A model generated the notes under the pieces. It made no database searches, was not told the DNA's origin, and worked only from the letters and a program-made list of their open reading frames with translations. From positions 1 through 64,000 of the forward strand of contig RDXB01000028.1 in assembly GCA_004292515.1 (NCBI GenBank): 64,000 nucleotides of DNA, given 5' to 3'. How positions within the stretch are numbered: position 1 is the first letter of the stretch; each line of letters begins with the position of its first letter. A program made the position numbers and the translations under genes. Below are positions 7,889 through 16,542 of this stretch, in pieces. This DNA comes from Oscillatoriales cyanobacterium (lineage in GTDB: Bacteria; Cyanobacteriota; Cyanobacteriia; CACIAM-69d).

Positions 7889-9025
7889 CTAAAACTGCTG
7901 GCCCACAAAGATCGATCGCGTTTCCCCATTGCGGCGCAGGGTGGCCGCTTGGTTAACCACTTCCACCAGCGTCCAGCCGCTGGCCCCAACGCTTTCACCT
8001 AGGGAGACCCGGCGTGTGACTCCATCGATCGCCACTAGGGCCGAGGAGCGATCGGCTAGTTCCAGCACCCCGACTAACACATAACTGGGGACAACGGGAA
8101 CCGCCGCTGCGGGGCTAGGCTCGGTGGTGGGGTTGGCCGAGGGCTTCGGCGATGGCAGCGTCCGGGCTGCGGGGCGGGCAGCCGGTGGCGGATTGACCGG
8201 CAACGCGGCACTCAAGTTGGGATTGCGCTCTAGCAGGCGGGCCAAGCGCTCGATCGCCTCCACCAAGTTGCTAGAAACCGGCAAGTTTGCTGCGGCCGTT
8301 GCCGGAGCACCGGGATTAGCACCGGGATTAGCACCGGGATTAGCGCCAGGATTATTGAGGGTGTTGGGTGCGGGCGGTGCAGCACCCGGGCTGGGGCTGG
8401 GCAACAGCAAACCCGTGTTGGGCAACTGGGCAGGAATTTGGGCGATCGCGGCTGGCTCCGGCAGTTGGGCAGCGGGGCCACCACCGTTGCGCCGGTCGAT
8501 CGCATCAAGGGCCCGCGACATATAGGCCGCAAACTCATCGGTACGCTGATCACCCACCGCCCCGCTCGCTGCGTCGGTCATGTCAGCCGCGCCGGGGGCC
8601 GTCGCCTCAGCCATCACCACGGGTGCTTGGGCATTGCGACTGAGGAACCACAGCCCCACCGTGGCCACCAGTGACAGGGCTGCCACCCCAATGGTGAGGC
8701 GATCGAACAGTCGCACCGATTGGCGGGCCCGCTCTGCATCGGCCACCGCTTCAATCAATTCTGGATCTGGTTCTTGTACCCTGGGCGGGGGCGGCGGGGG
8801 CAACACTTCGGTCGGCAACACCAAAGGCGGTACTGCCACCGATTGCAGGGCGATCGGTTGGGAAGGTTCCGGCGGTGGCGACAGCAGTTCAACACCTTCT
8901 TCGAGCGATCGCTCTAGGTCGCCGAACAATTCGTCCATGAGTTGATCGGCATACCAATCCGCTGCCGAGGGCGATCGCGAGCCGATCGCATCAGTCGAAC
9001 CGCTAGGCTCAATGGACAAAGTCAT
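7889..9025 (-). CDS. Single-span membrane protein with PilP/GspC-like C-terminal domain
   Basis: 378 residues. A cytoplasmic Pro-rich N-terminal part (about 1-105) is followed by one membrane segment (about 108-128), a long Ala/Pro-rich linker with four NPGA repeats, and a C-terminal beta domain of about 60 residues (YVLVGVLELADRSSALVAIDG ... FVGQQF). That domain resembles the periplasmic beta domain of type IV pilus PilP and type II secretion GspC. This is a resemblance by eye only, and no pil genes are adjacent. It heads a probable minus-strand operon with the TIGR04376 protein and the lipoprotein. Confidence 0.65.
   Translation of the reverse strand: MTLSIEPSGSTDAIGSRSPSAADWYADQLMDELFGDLERSLEEGVELLSPPPEPSQPIALQSVAVPPLVLPTEVLPPPPPPRVQEPDPELIEAVADAERARQSVRLFDRLTIGVAALSLVATVGLWFLSRNAQAPVVMAEATAPGAADMTDAASGAVGDQRTDEFAAYMSRALDAIDRRNGGGPAAQLPEPAAIAQIPAQLPNTGLLLPSPSPGAAPPAPNTLNNPGANPGANPGANPGAPATAAANLPVSSNLVEAIERLARLLERNPNLSAALPVNPPPAARPAARTLPSPKPSANPTTEPSPAAAVPVVPSYVLVGVLELADRSSALVAIDGVTRRVSLGESVGASGWTLVEVVNQAATLRRNGETRSIFVGQQF
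8307..8354. repeat. Coding tandem repeat, 4 x 12 bp
   Basis: Four copies of GCACCGGGATTA (the last one varied) encode the NPGA repeats in the linker of the PilP-like protein. Unit number is probably variable between strains. Confidence 0.9.
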
Positions 9026-9225
9026 ACCAACACGCGGATATACAAACGCGGATATAGAAGTAATCGCTCAATAGCTCAGTAGATTAGCCGGGATGAAGGG
9101 GGCGATCGCACGGCTATTGAACGGCTATTGAGTTGCGGCCGATTCTATTGAATGGCCCAATGATTCGTCAAATAGCGATCGCAGCGGCCTCGATCGCAGG
9201 GGACTCGGCCGGCATAGCGGCCCCA

Positions 9226-9468
9226 CTAGGGTTGTGACGGGTCTGTCTCTTGCCCCAAGTTCAAAATGGGTAGGCGATCGCCCCGAAACACTTCCTCGGC
9301 CAGCTCGCCCAGCTCCGCCACGGCTTGGCCCACCAACCGCACCCCCACCAGTCCCGTCAGCATTGGCAGCACCGCCAGACCCACCACCCATTCCGGGGGT
9401 GGCAACAGGGGATCGATCGCCTGCTGGCCCCGTTGCAGGATAGCTCCCCAATCCGCGCGACGGCCCAT
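9226..9468 (-). CDS. Small conserved cyanobacterial membrane protein
   Basis: 80 residues from the Met at 9468 (MGRRADWGAILQRGQQ); the frame extends upstream to 9534. One strong hydrophobic segment (WVVGLAVLPMLTGLVGVRLVG) is followed by a short acidic helix with EEVFRGDRLPI. I recall similar short proteins in other cyanobacteria, without a function. It lies 200 bp upstream of the PilP-like gene on the same strand. Confidence 0.55.
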   Translation of the reverse strand: MGRRADWGAILQRGQQAIDPLLPPPEWVVGLAVLPMLTGLVGVRLVGQAVAELGELAEEVFRGDRLPILNLGQETDPSQP

Positions 9469-9611
9469 ACAAGGGGTCGATCGACTCGATTCACCCGAAT
9501 TGCCATCACGTAACGATTCACCCGCCATACGCATCCCCCCTTGCTGTTGGTCTTCCGATCCAGTCCTAATCTAACGGGATCTGAATCGAATCGATCTGAA
9601 TCGGATCGAAT

Positions 9612-9641
9612 GGTATTGAACGGTATTGAACGGTATTGAAC
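9612..9641. repeat. Tandem repeat, 3 x 10 bp
   Basis: Three copies of GGTATTGAAC. They are preceded by several GAATCG/GATCTGAATCG variants, so the whole 9583-9645 stretch is repeat-like. Confidence 0.8.
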
Positions 9642-9695
9642 GGTTGGTTGTATCACCCCAAGTCGATTGCGCTAGCCAGGGCCCCACAAGCCACC

Positions 9696-10793
9696 CTAGC
9701 CAACCGACTCCGCCGGCCGCTCATACACCAGCCATCGCAGGGACAGGGGCGGCCGCTCGTCCGGGTTCAAGGTAAACAGCCGATCGCCCGTGGCCCACGA
9801 ATCCAACCAGGCCCGCGCCGTCCAGGCCTTAGGCGACAGGTGGGCCCGTTCGTAGTCCAGCGCCGCCTCGTCGGACACCAACCGTAGGGGCAACCCAGCG
9901 ATCGCCCCGGCCAATTCCCGTGGTGTGAGCAAAAAGCTATCGGTCACGTAGGACAGTTGGCGAGCCAGGGGCGTTGGCTCATAGCCATCGGTGGTGACAA
10001 AACAATCCAGCACCATTTGCCCACCCGGACGCAGGGCCGGGGCCAACTTGCCCAGCAACTGGTGTAAGAAAGCCGGATCATTGAAATATTGCACCACCCC
10101 CGACAGCACAATCAGGGCATAGCGATCGGCCCGGGGGGCAAAGGCCGGGTCACGAATGTCTTGGTTGAGCAAGTCGATCGCCACCCCCGCATTCATCGCC
10201 CCTTGGCCCAGCACCTCCAGCATTTCCGGCGTGAACTCGATCGCATCCACCGGATGGCCCCGTCGCGCCAAGGGAATCGCATTGCGCCCCGTGCCCGCAC
10301 CCACATCTAGCACCGGAGCCGCCGCCGCCGGTTGCAGGGTCGCCGCCAAATCCATCACCTTGGCATCGGGATAGCGCTCCACATCCTCGGGCGGGCGGTA
10401 TTGCAAAAATAATTTGGCCCGATCGCTGTAGGACACCGCCACCGGCCGAATATCCCACACCAACCCTTTGTAGGGCGGATGGGCTGGGCCGTAGCGCACC
10501 AGCAGTTGGGAATAGGGCGAGGCAGCAAACCCTTCGGCCACCTGTTGCTGAACGGTTAGGCGGACACGCGCCAACTCTTCCACCGAGAACGGGTAGCCCA
10601 ACACGGCCGCCAGCATTTCCAAGCGCCGCACATGGGTATCCACCATCCCCGGCACACAGAGCAAGGCCAGCTCGCCCCGTGAGGCTTCCCAGGCCCGGGC
10701 CGCTTGCAGCAGGGCGCGATCGAGTCGATCGGGATTCGTGACGGTGCTGGCCTCAGTCGCAGCGGTGGCCGTTTCATCAGTCGGTACAGTCAT
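9696..10793 (-). CDS. SAM-dependent methyltransferase
   Basis: 365 residues from the ATG at 10793; an in-frame ATG exists five codons upstream. The N-terminal half is helical and unrecognised (about 1-150). The C-terminal half is a class I methyltransferase fold with motif I VLDVGAGTGRNAIPLARRG, an acidic residue at the end of strand 2 (DAIEFTPEML), and YALIVLSGVVQYF for the post-motif strand. The substrate cannot be predicted. It is monocistronic. Confidence 0.8.
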   Translation of the reverse strand: MTVPTDETATAATEASTVTNPDRLDRALLQAARAWEASRGELALLCVPGMVDTHVRRLEMLAAVLGYPFSVEELARVRLTVQQQVAEGFAASPYSQLLVRYGPAHPPYKGLVWDIRPVAVSYSDRAKLFLQYRPPEDVERYPDAKVMDLAATLQPAAAAPVLDVGAGTGRNAIPLARRGHPVDAIEFTPEMLEVLGQGAMNAGVAIDLLNQDIRDPAFAPRADRYALIVLSGVVQYFNDPAFLHQLLGKLAPALRPGGQMVLDCFVTTDGYEPTPLARQLSYVTDSFLLTPRELAGAIAGLPLRLVSDEAALDYERAHLSPKAWTARAWLDSWATGDRLFTLNPDERPPLSLRWLVYERPAESVG

Positions 10794-11178
10794 GGCAATT
10801 CCCAACAAGCAGCCCCAAAGCCGGTTTCAAAGGGTGATTGTACTGCCGTCATGGTCGGGTCGGGGAACTGTCCGCGCACCCCGGTGATGTTTCCGGGTGA
10901 TGTTTCCCGGTGATGTTCCCCGGCAATGTTTTGGGTGCTGGCGGGTGGATCTCTCCCAGGCTACTTGCGATCGCGATCGCAGCCGGGAGATGACGCGATC
11001 GCCAGTAAGCCTGCTGAATTTCACAGGATTACCCCGCAAGCGATCGCCGCGAAACCCACCGAAAAACCCGATTCTTAGGAGTGTCAGCCACTTCCAGAAC
11101 TGGACAGCGACCCTGCAGGTGCGATCGGGCACCAATTCTTACCCCCTGAGATTCAACAGAGATTCAGAAACCAAGATC
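10794..11178. other. Intergenic region with short tandem repeat
   Basis: It holds a 13-bp imperfect tandem array (GTGATGTTTCCGG units, about 10883-10925) and no recognisable gene. The open frame from 10897 that runs into the next gene has no protein-like character before 11179. Confidence 0.6.
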
Positions 11179-11382
11179 ATGACTGAACTGCAAGCTGGCA
11201 AACGGACTCAATACTCGCTCAACGACCTAGAGCGTGACGTGCTGATGTTGGTGCAAATGCTGGCCCACAAATCCACAGCCATCAGCTCCAACACCATTTC
11301 CGCCTGTTCGCACTACACCCCTTCGGAAGTGGATCAAGCCCTGACCAGCCTGATGGCCGCCGGGTTAATTTGCCAGCGCTAG
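11179..11382 (+). CDS. Small helical protein, possible winged-helix fold
   Basis: 67 residues from the ATG at 11179. The frame is open upstream, but family-like sequence only starts here. The pattern LERDVLMLVQMLA ... SEVDQALTSLMAAGLICQR looks like two helices and a recognition helix followed by a short hydrophobic strand, as in small winged-helix domains. This is a weak structural guess. The gene is followed by 0.9 kb without genes. Confidence 0.6.
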   Translation: MTELQAGKRTQYSLNDLERDVLMLVQMLAHKSTAISSNTISACSHYTPSEVDQALTSLMAAGLICQR

Positions 11383-12258
11383 GGTGGGTCAATCCCAGAA
11401 CGGGTAACCCTAGAACCGGGTCAGCATCTAGCAAAATCTGAAAAATCTGACCGGGGGCCGCAGCTCCCCTAAGAACTCCAAATTGCCCCCAGTGGTGCAA
11501 GCTGCCCACTCTCTCAATCACTACCACTCTCCACTTCATCTCCCATGTCAGTGCCGGTTGTTTGCGTTGTTGCGGACTGTTTGTGTCATTCTTTGTGCTT
11601 TCTTTGTGCTTTTGGGATGAATTTGAGTGGCTTTTGGGGTGAATTTGAGTGATTGAAGTGGATTTGAGTCGTCTGGACGCTGGGTTGCGATCGCGTAGAT
11701 TTAAGCGTCTGTGATGATCCCCAAACGCGCAGGATCATCTGAGTTTGAAGGTTGCGTTAAGAATTAGAACAAAATTGATCGCCCGTTCCGACGGCTGACG
11801 ATAGAATTTGCGAGATTTTGGAGCGGATCATCACCCGATCGGGATTGCCACTCAGCGATCAACCACGCTAGCACCGCTGTTATGGTCTTGTATGGAAAGG
11901 TTTGGCTCAGGAGTGCCACCCGACTCAAAACCCAAACCCCAAAAAGATCGCAAAGCCGGTCGGGAAACCGGGGTTTAGTGGCATGATATCCAATGGGTTT
12001 TAGGGGGTGTCATCAAATGCCCAAAACCCTGATTCCACCGTTATGAGATCGTGGGGGACAAGGGGCTTAAGCCCCTTGTTACGACCATTGGGGCATAGAA
12101 ATCAGCCATTTCAGCCCCCATGGATCGGATCTGATGACAGGCCCTAATGCCTGGGCGCAGCACGGCCGAGCCATTGGTTTTGCTGGCTTGAGCGTCCCCT
12201 CAGCTGGCCAGCCCCAACGATTCTTTCCGCACCACGACTGATTTTTTAAGGAACGATC
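11383..12258. other. Long gene-free region upstream of the peroxiredoxin gene
   Basis: 0.88 kb with several direct repeats (TTTGTGCTT twice, GAATTTGAGTG-like three times near 11590-11665), a potential hairpin GCCGGTCGGGAAACCGG near 11954 and a family A repeat at 12006-12105. The peroxiredoxin promoter should lie downstream of that repeat. Confidence 0.6.
12006..12105. repeat. Family A MITE-like repeat, inverted orientation
   Basis: It contains the full core GACAAGGGGCTTAAGCCCCTTGTTACGACC flanked by CCTGATTCCACCGTTATGAGATC on one side and ATTGGGGCATAGAAATC on the other, with the left end GGTGTCATC. The order is the reverse complement of the 35.4-kb copy. Confidence 0.85.
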
Positions 12259-12900
12259 ATGACTCTCAGACTCGGCGACATCGTACCCAACTTCACACAA
12301 GATTCGACCCACGGCCCGATCGACTTCCATAGCTGGGCCGGCGATAGCTGGGTGGTGTTGTTTTCGCACCCGGCTGACTACACTCCCGTTTGCACCACGG
12401 AATTGGGCCGCGTTGCCAACCTGAAGCCGGAATTCGACAAGCGCAACGTCAAGGCGATCGCCCTGAGCGTCGATAGCGTTGATTCCCACAAGGGTTGGAC
12501 GAGCGACATCGAAGAAACCCAAAGCACGACCCTCAACTATCCGATCTTGGCTGACGCAGACAAGAAGGTGTCGGAGCTGTACGGGATGATTCACCCCAAC
12601 TCCAGCACGGGTAACACCCTGACGGTGCGATCGGTCTTCATCATCGATCCCAACAAAAAGCTGCGGTTGACGATCACCTACCCCGCCAGCACCGGCCGCA
12701 ACTTTGATGAGCTGCTACGTGTGATCGACTCGCTGCAACTGACCGACAACTACAGCGTGGCCACCCCGGCAGACTGGACTGATGGCGGCGACTGCGTGGT
12801 GGTTCCGTCGATTCCTACCGATGAAGCACGCCAGAAGTTCCCCAAGGGCGTGACCGAAATCAAGCCCTACTTGCGGATGACTCCCCAACCCAACAAGTAA
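12259..12900 (+). CDS. 1-Cys peroxiredoxin (Prx6 type)
   Basis: 213 residues. It reduces hydrogen peroxide and organic hydroperoxides. The active-site motif is PADYTPVCTTELG, with the peroxidatic Cys at about position 46. The long C-terminal extension (VATPADWTDGGDCVVVPS) is typical of the Prx6 subgroup. A good Shine-Dalgarno sequence, AAGGA, sits 7 bp before the ATG. An intrinsic terminator follows at 12981. It is monocistronic. Confidence 0.93.
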   Translation: MTLRLGDIVPNFTQDSTHGPIDFHSWAGDSWVVLFSHPADYTPVCTTELGRVANLKPEFDKRNVKAIALSVDSVDSHKGWTSDIEETQSTTLNYPILADADKKVSELYGMIHPNSSTGNTLTVRSVFIIDPNKKLRLTITYPASTGRNFDELLRVIDSLQLTDNYSVATPADWTDGGDCVVVPSIPTDEARQKFPKGVTEIKPYLRMTPQPNK

Positions 12901-12980
12901 GCGTCATGGTTCGATCAGTTGCTGGCAATCGCCGGGCAGTCAGTCAATGATTAGTCAATGAAATGACCCCAACGGCGATC

Positions 12981-13017
12981 GCTCCCCCAGGCTCGGTGAT
13001 GAGTCTGGGGGCTTTTG
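12981..13017 (+). terminator. Intrinsic terminator after the peroxiredoxin gene
   Basis: CCCCCAG (12984-12990) pairs with CTGGGGG (13005-13011) and is followed by CTTTTGTT. Confidence 0.7.
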
Positions 13018-13040
13018 TTGGCGCTATCTCGGGAGGTCGC

Positions 13041-13108
13041 TTACCAAGGGTTGCCAATTACCAAGGGCTGCCGATTACTAAGGGTTGCCAATTACCAAGG
13101 GCTGCCGA
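13041..13108. repeat. Tandem repeat, 4 x 17 bp, beginning inside the end of the CHAT gene
   Basis: Four units alternate between TTACCAAGGGTTGCCAA and TTACCAAGGGCTGCCGA. The fourth unit (13092-13108) is the last codons and TAA stop of the minus-strand FHA-CHAT gene, so the array is a serial duplication of that gene's 3' end. Confidence 0.9.
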
Positions 13109-15575
13109 TCGTGATAAACGCAGCCCAGTAATAAGGGTGGCTGAGGGATTGGGACTGGCCCGGCAGCGATGGCAACGGAATCGGGCCGCGGGAGTCGAAG
13201 GTGAGGTTGCCATTGTCCAGTTTGGTTCGCCCTTCGAGCATGGCGATTTGCGCCTGTTGCAAGGCTAGGGTTTTGGTGGGAGTGCTGGTCAGGCGTTCAT
13301 AAAACTCACTCATCAGGGCCAAGGTTCCCTCGTCGCTGACATACCAAAGGCTGGCGAGGGCTGACTTGACCCCGGCCTGCACGGCTAAACCGGCAAAGCC
13401 CAGTTCCGCATTCAAATCGCCGACGGCGGTGCGACAGGCGCTCAACACCAGCAATTCCACAGGGGGATCGTTGAGACCCAGTTCCCGCAGTCGATCGAGG
13501 CTGAGGCGTTCTTGGTTCCAAAACTGAATGTAGGAGTTGGCGGGTTGGCCGGGCTTGAATTCGCCGTGGGTGGCTAGGTGCAAGATCGGCTCGGGCTGGC
13601 GTTGGCGCTGGGCTTGCAGGTTGGCGATTGTGAACTGGTCGTTGAGGAAGGTGCTGGAGCGATCGCGCTCGGTAGCAATCATGGCCAGCTCGGCGGGCAC
13701 GGCCGGCAAGGGCCGCAGCCCGCCGGTAAATTGCGAGGCTCCCATGGCCAGGACGGGGGAATTTTTGAGGCTGACATAGCGCGCGTCGGTGAGGTTGACG
13801 CTGGGGGTCATGCCGAGGGCAAACCGCTGCACAAGGAATTGATTGCCGTTGTGCAGGGCGGACCAAGGGAGCGATCGCAGACCGGCATCGGGTGAGATCA
13901 ACAGGGTGTCGATTTGGCGGCGCTGCAGTTCTGGAGTAATTGGGCCAATCAGCCAGCGATCGAGATCTTGGGCCGGAGCCAGGTAAGCCGTGCCATTCCG
14001 CAATAGGGGATTGGTGATGGCTTGGCGCAGTTGGTCAGCGGCCGCCAACACCTGGCCTCGCCCAACCTCACTGCGTTGGTAAATGGGTTGCCCCTCGCCG
14101 GTAATCACCACCAAGTCCGCCTGCTTTTCCTGCAACATGACGTAGACGATCGCCGTGCGGCTGGTGGTTTGGCGCTGAATATCGGTCAGCAAATCCCGCA
14201 GGCTGGCGGGGCTGGTGGGCCGGCTTTGCACATCACGACCCAAATAATCCTCAATTTTTTGCTGCCAATTGTTTTCGAGTTGCTCTAACCCGCTGTCAAA
14301 CGCTCCCTCAGCAAACAAGTCGCTTAGGCCACTCTCCAGACCCCAATCACCGCTATCAATTTCTTGGAGTAGGGCGAGGGTGTCCGCATCGATTTCGCCA
14401 TCAAATTCGCCGTCAAATTCGCCATCAAAGACTTTGCGGGGGCCGTTGTCGTCTTCGTCGCCAAAGTCCCACTCGCCATCGCGCCAGTCATCGGCCAGTT
14501 CCCCGATCGCCAATTCGCCATCGCCAGGGCCACCCTCACCCCACTCACCGCCAGTAAAGTCACCCTCGCCGAAGCCCCCCTCCCCAAATCCCCCATTACC
14601 ATCAGCCTCCCCATCAAAGTCAGCAGCAAAGTCAGCAGCAAAGTCAGTGGCTGAGTCGGCAAAGTCGTCGGGAATCTGACCGAAGTTGCTGGGATTGTCT
14701 GGCTCGCGATCGCCTACCAGTTGCAGGGACGAACTACCAATCACCCCATTAACTGGCCCTGTCACCAACGCTGCACCCGGTGCTAGGTCGATGGCTTGGC
14801 CAGTACTGGTGAGGGCAATGGCCCCCTCGCCAGTGACCGTCACGCCTGTGGCGATGTCGCTGGCGGGGCCGGCGATCAGTGCCGCGAGGGAGAGCGGTGC
14901 AAAAGAACCTGTACTGGCCGGGGCGATCGGTTCGTTTTCGGGGCTGCTGAGGCCCGCCACGCCAATGTCAAAGCTGAGAATCGTGCCGTTGGGCTGGAGG
15001 CGCACTAGGCGATCGCCTTCGATCGCTGTCACCACCACACTGTTACGGCCAGAGGCGATCGAGCCGGTAGACAGCACATTGCCCCCCAACAGACCCACCT
15101 GACTGGCTGCGGCGATCGACCCGTCGTTCAAAATGGCTCCCGCAAACAGCGGTGAAAAGGCCAGGGCATCTGGACTGCCGTTGAGGCTGCTCACATCACC
15201 GTCTTCAAACGCATTAAACCAATCCAGTCCGAAGCGCACGGCATTGGCACTGGTGGCGTAGAAGCTGCCGGGAACATTGATTTGGGCGCTGCCACCAAAC
15301 ACAATGCCAGCAGGATTTAGGAGGTACAGGTTGGCAGAGCCGCCTGTGAGTTGCACGAGGCCGTTGATAGTGGATGGGTTGCCGCTGCTGATCCGGCTAA
15401 AGATGTTTTGAATTTGGGGCGACACGATGAAGTTCGCCGTTTCGCCTGCATTGAGATCAAAGCGATCGAACCCGTGAAACAAGTTCGCGCCATCGCTGGA
15501 ACTGCTGCCACCGGTAATGTCAAAGCGGCTGCCATCGGGCGTGACGATCGTCTCCAGTCCGTCATCGGCGGGCAC
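13092..15575 (-). CDS. Filamentous-haemagglutinin (TPS) domain protein with C-terminal CHAT domain, lacking a signal peptide
   Basis: 827 residues from a GTG at 15575. The N-terminus begins directly in a two-partner-secretion domain (TIVTPDGSRFDITGG ... NIFSRISSG ... LYLLNPAGIVFG). Then come beta-rich repeats, a very acidic Gly/Glu/Asp linker (about 300-400), and a CHAT protease domain with His (LHLATHGEF) and Cys (LVLSACRTAVG) present. Proteins of this kind normally start with a signal peptide. Here an in-frame TAA sits about 20 bp upstream of the GTG, so the export signal is missing or interrupted. It may be a 5'-truncated gene. Confidence 0.8.
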   Translation of the reverse strand: MPADDGLETIVTPDGSRFDITGGSSSSDGANLFHGFDRFDLNAGETANFIVSPQIQNIFSRISSGNPSTINGLVQLTGGSANLYLLNPAGIVFGGSAQINVPGSFYATSANAVRFGLDWFNAFEDGDVSSLNGSPDALAFSPLFAGAILNDGSIAAASQVGLLGGNVLSTGSIASGRNSVVVTAIEGDRLVRLQPNGTILSFDIGVAGLSSPENEPIAPASTGSFAPLSLAALIAGPASDIATGVTVTGEGAIALTSTGQAIDLAPGAALVTGPVNGVIGSSSLQLVGDREPDNPSNFGQIPDDFADSATDFAADFAADFDGEADGNGGFGEGGFGEGDFTGGEWGEGGPGDGELAIGELADDWRDGEWDFGDEDDNGPRKVFDGEFDGEFDGEIDADTLALLQEIDSGDWGLESGLSDLFAEGAFDSGLEQLENNWQQKIEDYLGRDVQSRPTSPASLRDLLTDIQRQTTSRTAIVYVMLQEKQADLVVITGEGQPIYQRSEVGRGQVLAAADQLRQAITNPLLRNGTAYLAPAQDLDRWLIGPITPELQRRQIDTLLISPDAGLRSLPWSALHNGNQFLVQRFALGMTPSVNLTDARYVSLKNSPVLAMGASQFTGGLRPLPAVPAELAMIATERDRSSTFLNDQFTIANLQAQRQRQPEPILHLATHGEFKPGQPANSYIQFWNQERLSLDRLRELGLNDPPVELLVLSACRTAVGDLNAELGFAGLAVQAGVKSALASLWYVSDEGTLALMSEFYERLTSTPTKTLALQQAQIAMLEGRTKLDNGNLTFDSRGPIPLPSLPGQSQSLSHPYYWAAFITIGSPW

Positions 15576-15886
15576 AGGCTCGGCCCCTAGGGGTTAATCA
15601 ACAGTGATTGATTTCCTGTCATTTCCTCACATTCTCTGAAAAACGCGAATCCATCCTAGGGGCTGTCATACACTGAACAGATGCTGCCGAATCAACAATT
15701 GCTTGCTGATCGATCGCTAACTTGCTGATTGGTCGGCGATTAGTCACGGGCAGATCTAGCAGATCTAGTTGTTCAATCAGCCATGAGTTAAATCAGCCAT
15801 GATTTAGTTGTTATCAACTGCTAATAGATTGCCTAGCCCCTGCGGAGTCTTCATTCTATAGCTAATAAATTCTATAGCTAATAAGA

Positions 15887-15975
15887 GGATGTCGGAAAAG
15901 CCAAAGTTGATACTCTGCGCGCCCCATCGATCGACGCAGACAAGGGGCTTGAACATCTTGCCCCCACGACCATCG
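15887..15975. repeat. Family A MITE-like repeat, degenerate
   Basis: GATGTCGGAAAAGCC at the left, then CAAGGGGCTTGAACATCTTG as a degenerate core and CCCACGACCATCGATCC at the right. It is recognisable but diverged from the 35.4-kb copy. Confidence 0.6.
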
Positions 15976-16118
15976 ATCCTCGTCCCCTAATAGAAAATAC
16001 TTCTCAGATATTCTCTAATGTCTTGTCTATAAGGTCTTGTCTGTTATGAATCAATTCATAATCGATTAGATCTAGATCAAATCCCAATCATAGAATTTGG
16101 TCAATCAGTTGTCAGTTA

Positions 16119-16232
16119 CAGCCTTTACCTCGCTTCATAAGTACAGCAGCCTGTAGGATGGGCAATGCCCACCGACTAACAGCCTCATAGCATCTGCGAT
16201 CTGATGTATCCATCGTTTGAGGTAAAGGCTAT
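16119..16232. repeat. Family B MITE-like repeat, 114 bp
   Basis: The ends are CAGCCTTTACCTC and GAGGTAAAGGCTA, a near-perfect terminal inverted repeat of 12-13 bp. The interior includes GGATGGGCAATGCCCACC and ATCTGCGATCTGATGTA. The copy at 27.7 kb has the same length and layout. Confidence 0.85.
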
Positions 16233-16542
16233 ATGGGTTTAATGTCTAGAGCAGATGCTAGTGCCCATGAAGTTAATCGGAAGTGATAATTATAGTTACA
16301 TTACATTCGCTGAACGTTAGCAGCTTTTTGGCACTTTCTAATCTTTCTGAGTGATTTTTTATGTGATAACTGGCAAATGCAGACTGAATCGAGGAGCGCT
16401 AGCTAGGCGATCGCTAAGGGATAGATCAATCAAATGAAGTGGCTGATCATGTGCCAAACTGACGGATTCGTGGCTGATGATTGAAGCGATAACCGATTTC
16501 AGCCTGTAAGTTGCTGAATTGATGGCAGTTGAGGAGAGTTCG

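Larger units (their letters stand above)
15576..16542. other. Gene-free region with two dispersed repeats
   Basis: About 0.97 kb, AT-richer than its surroundings. It includes a duplicated TTCTATAGCTAATAA (15853-15883), a family A copy (15887-15975) and a family B copy (16119-16232). The 81-residue minus-strand frame at 16359-16604 has no protein-like features. Confidence 0.6.

Noticed and set aside
12079-12594. 171-residue minus-strand frame over the peroxiredoxin gene
   Set aside because: It is antisense to a clear peroxiredoxin and has no protein-like pattern of its own.
14269-14679. Ser/Pro-rich plus-strand frame within the FHA-CHAT gene
   Set aside because: It is the antisense reading of the acidic Gly/Asp/Glu linker; the composition is an artefact of the repeats.
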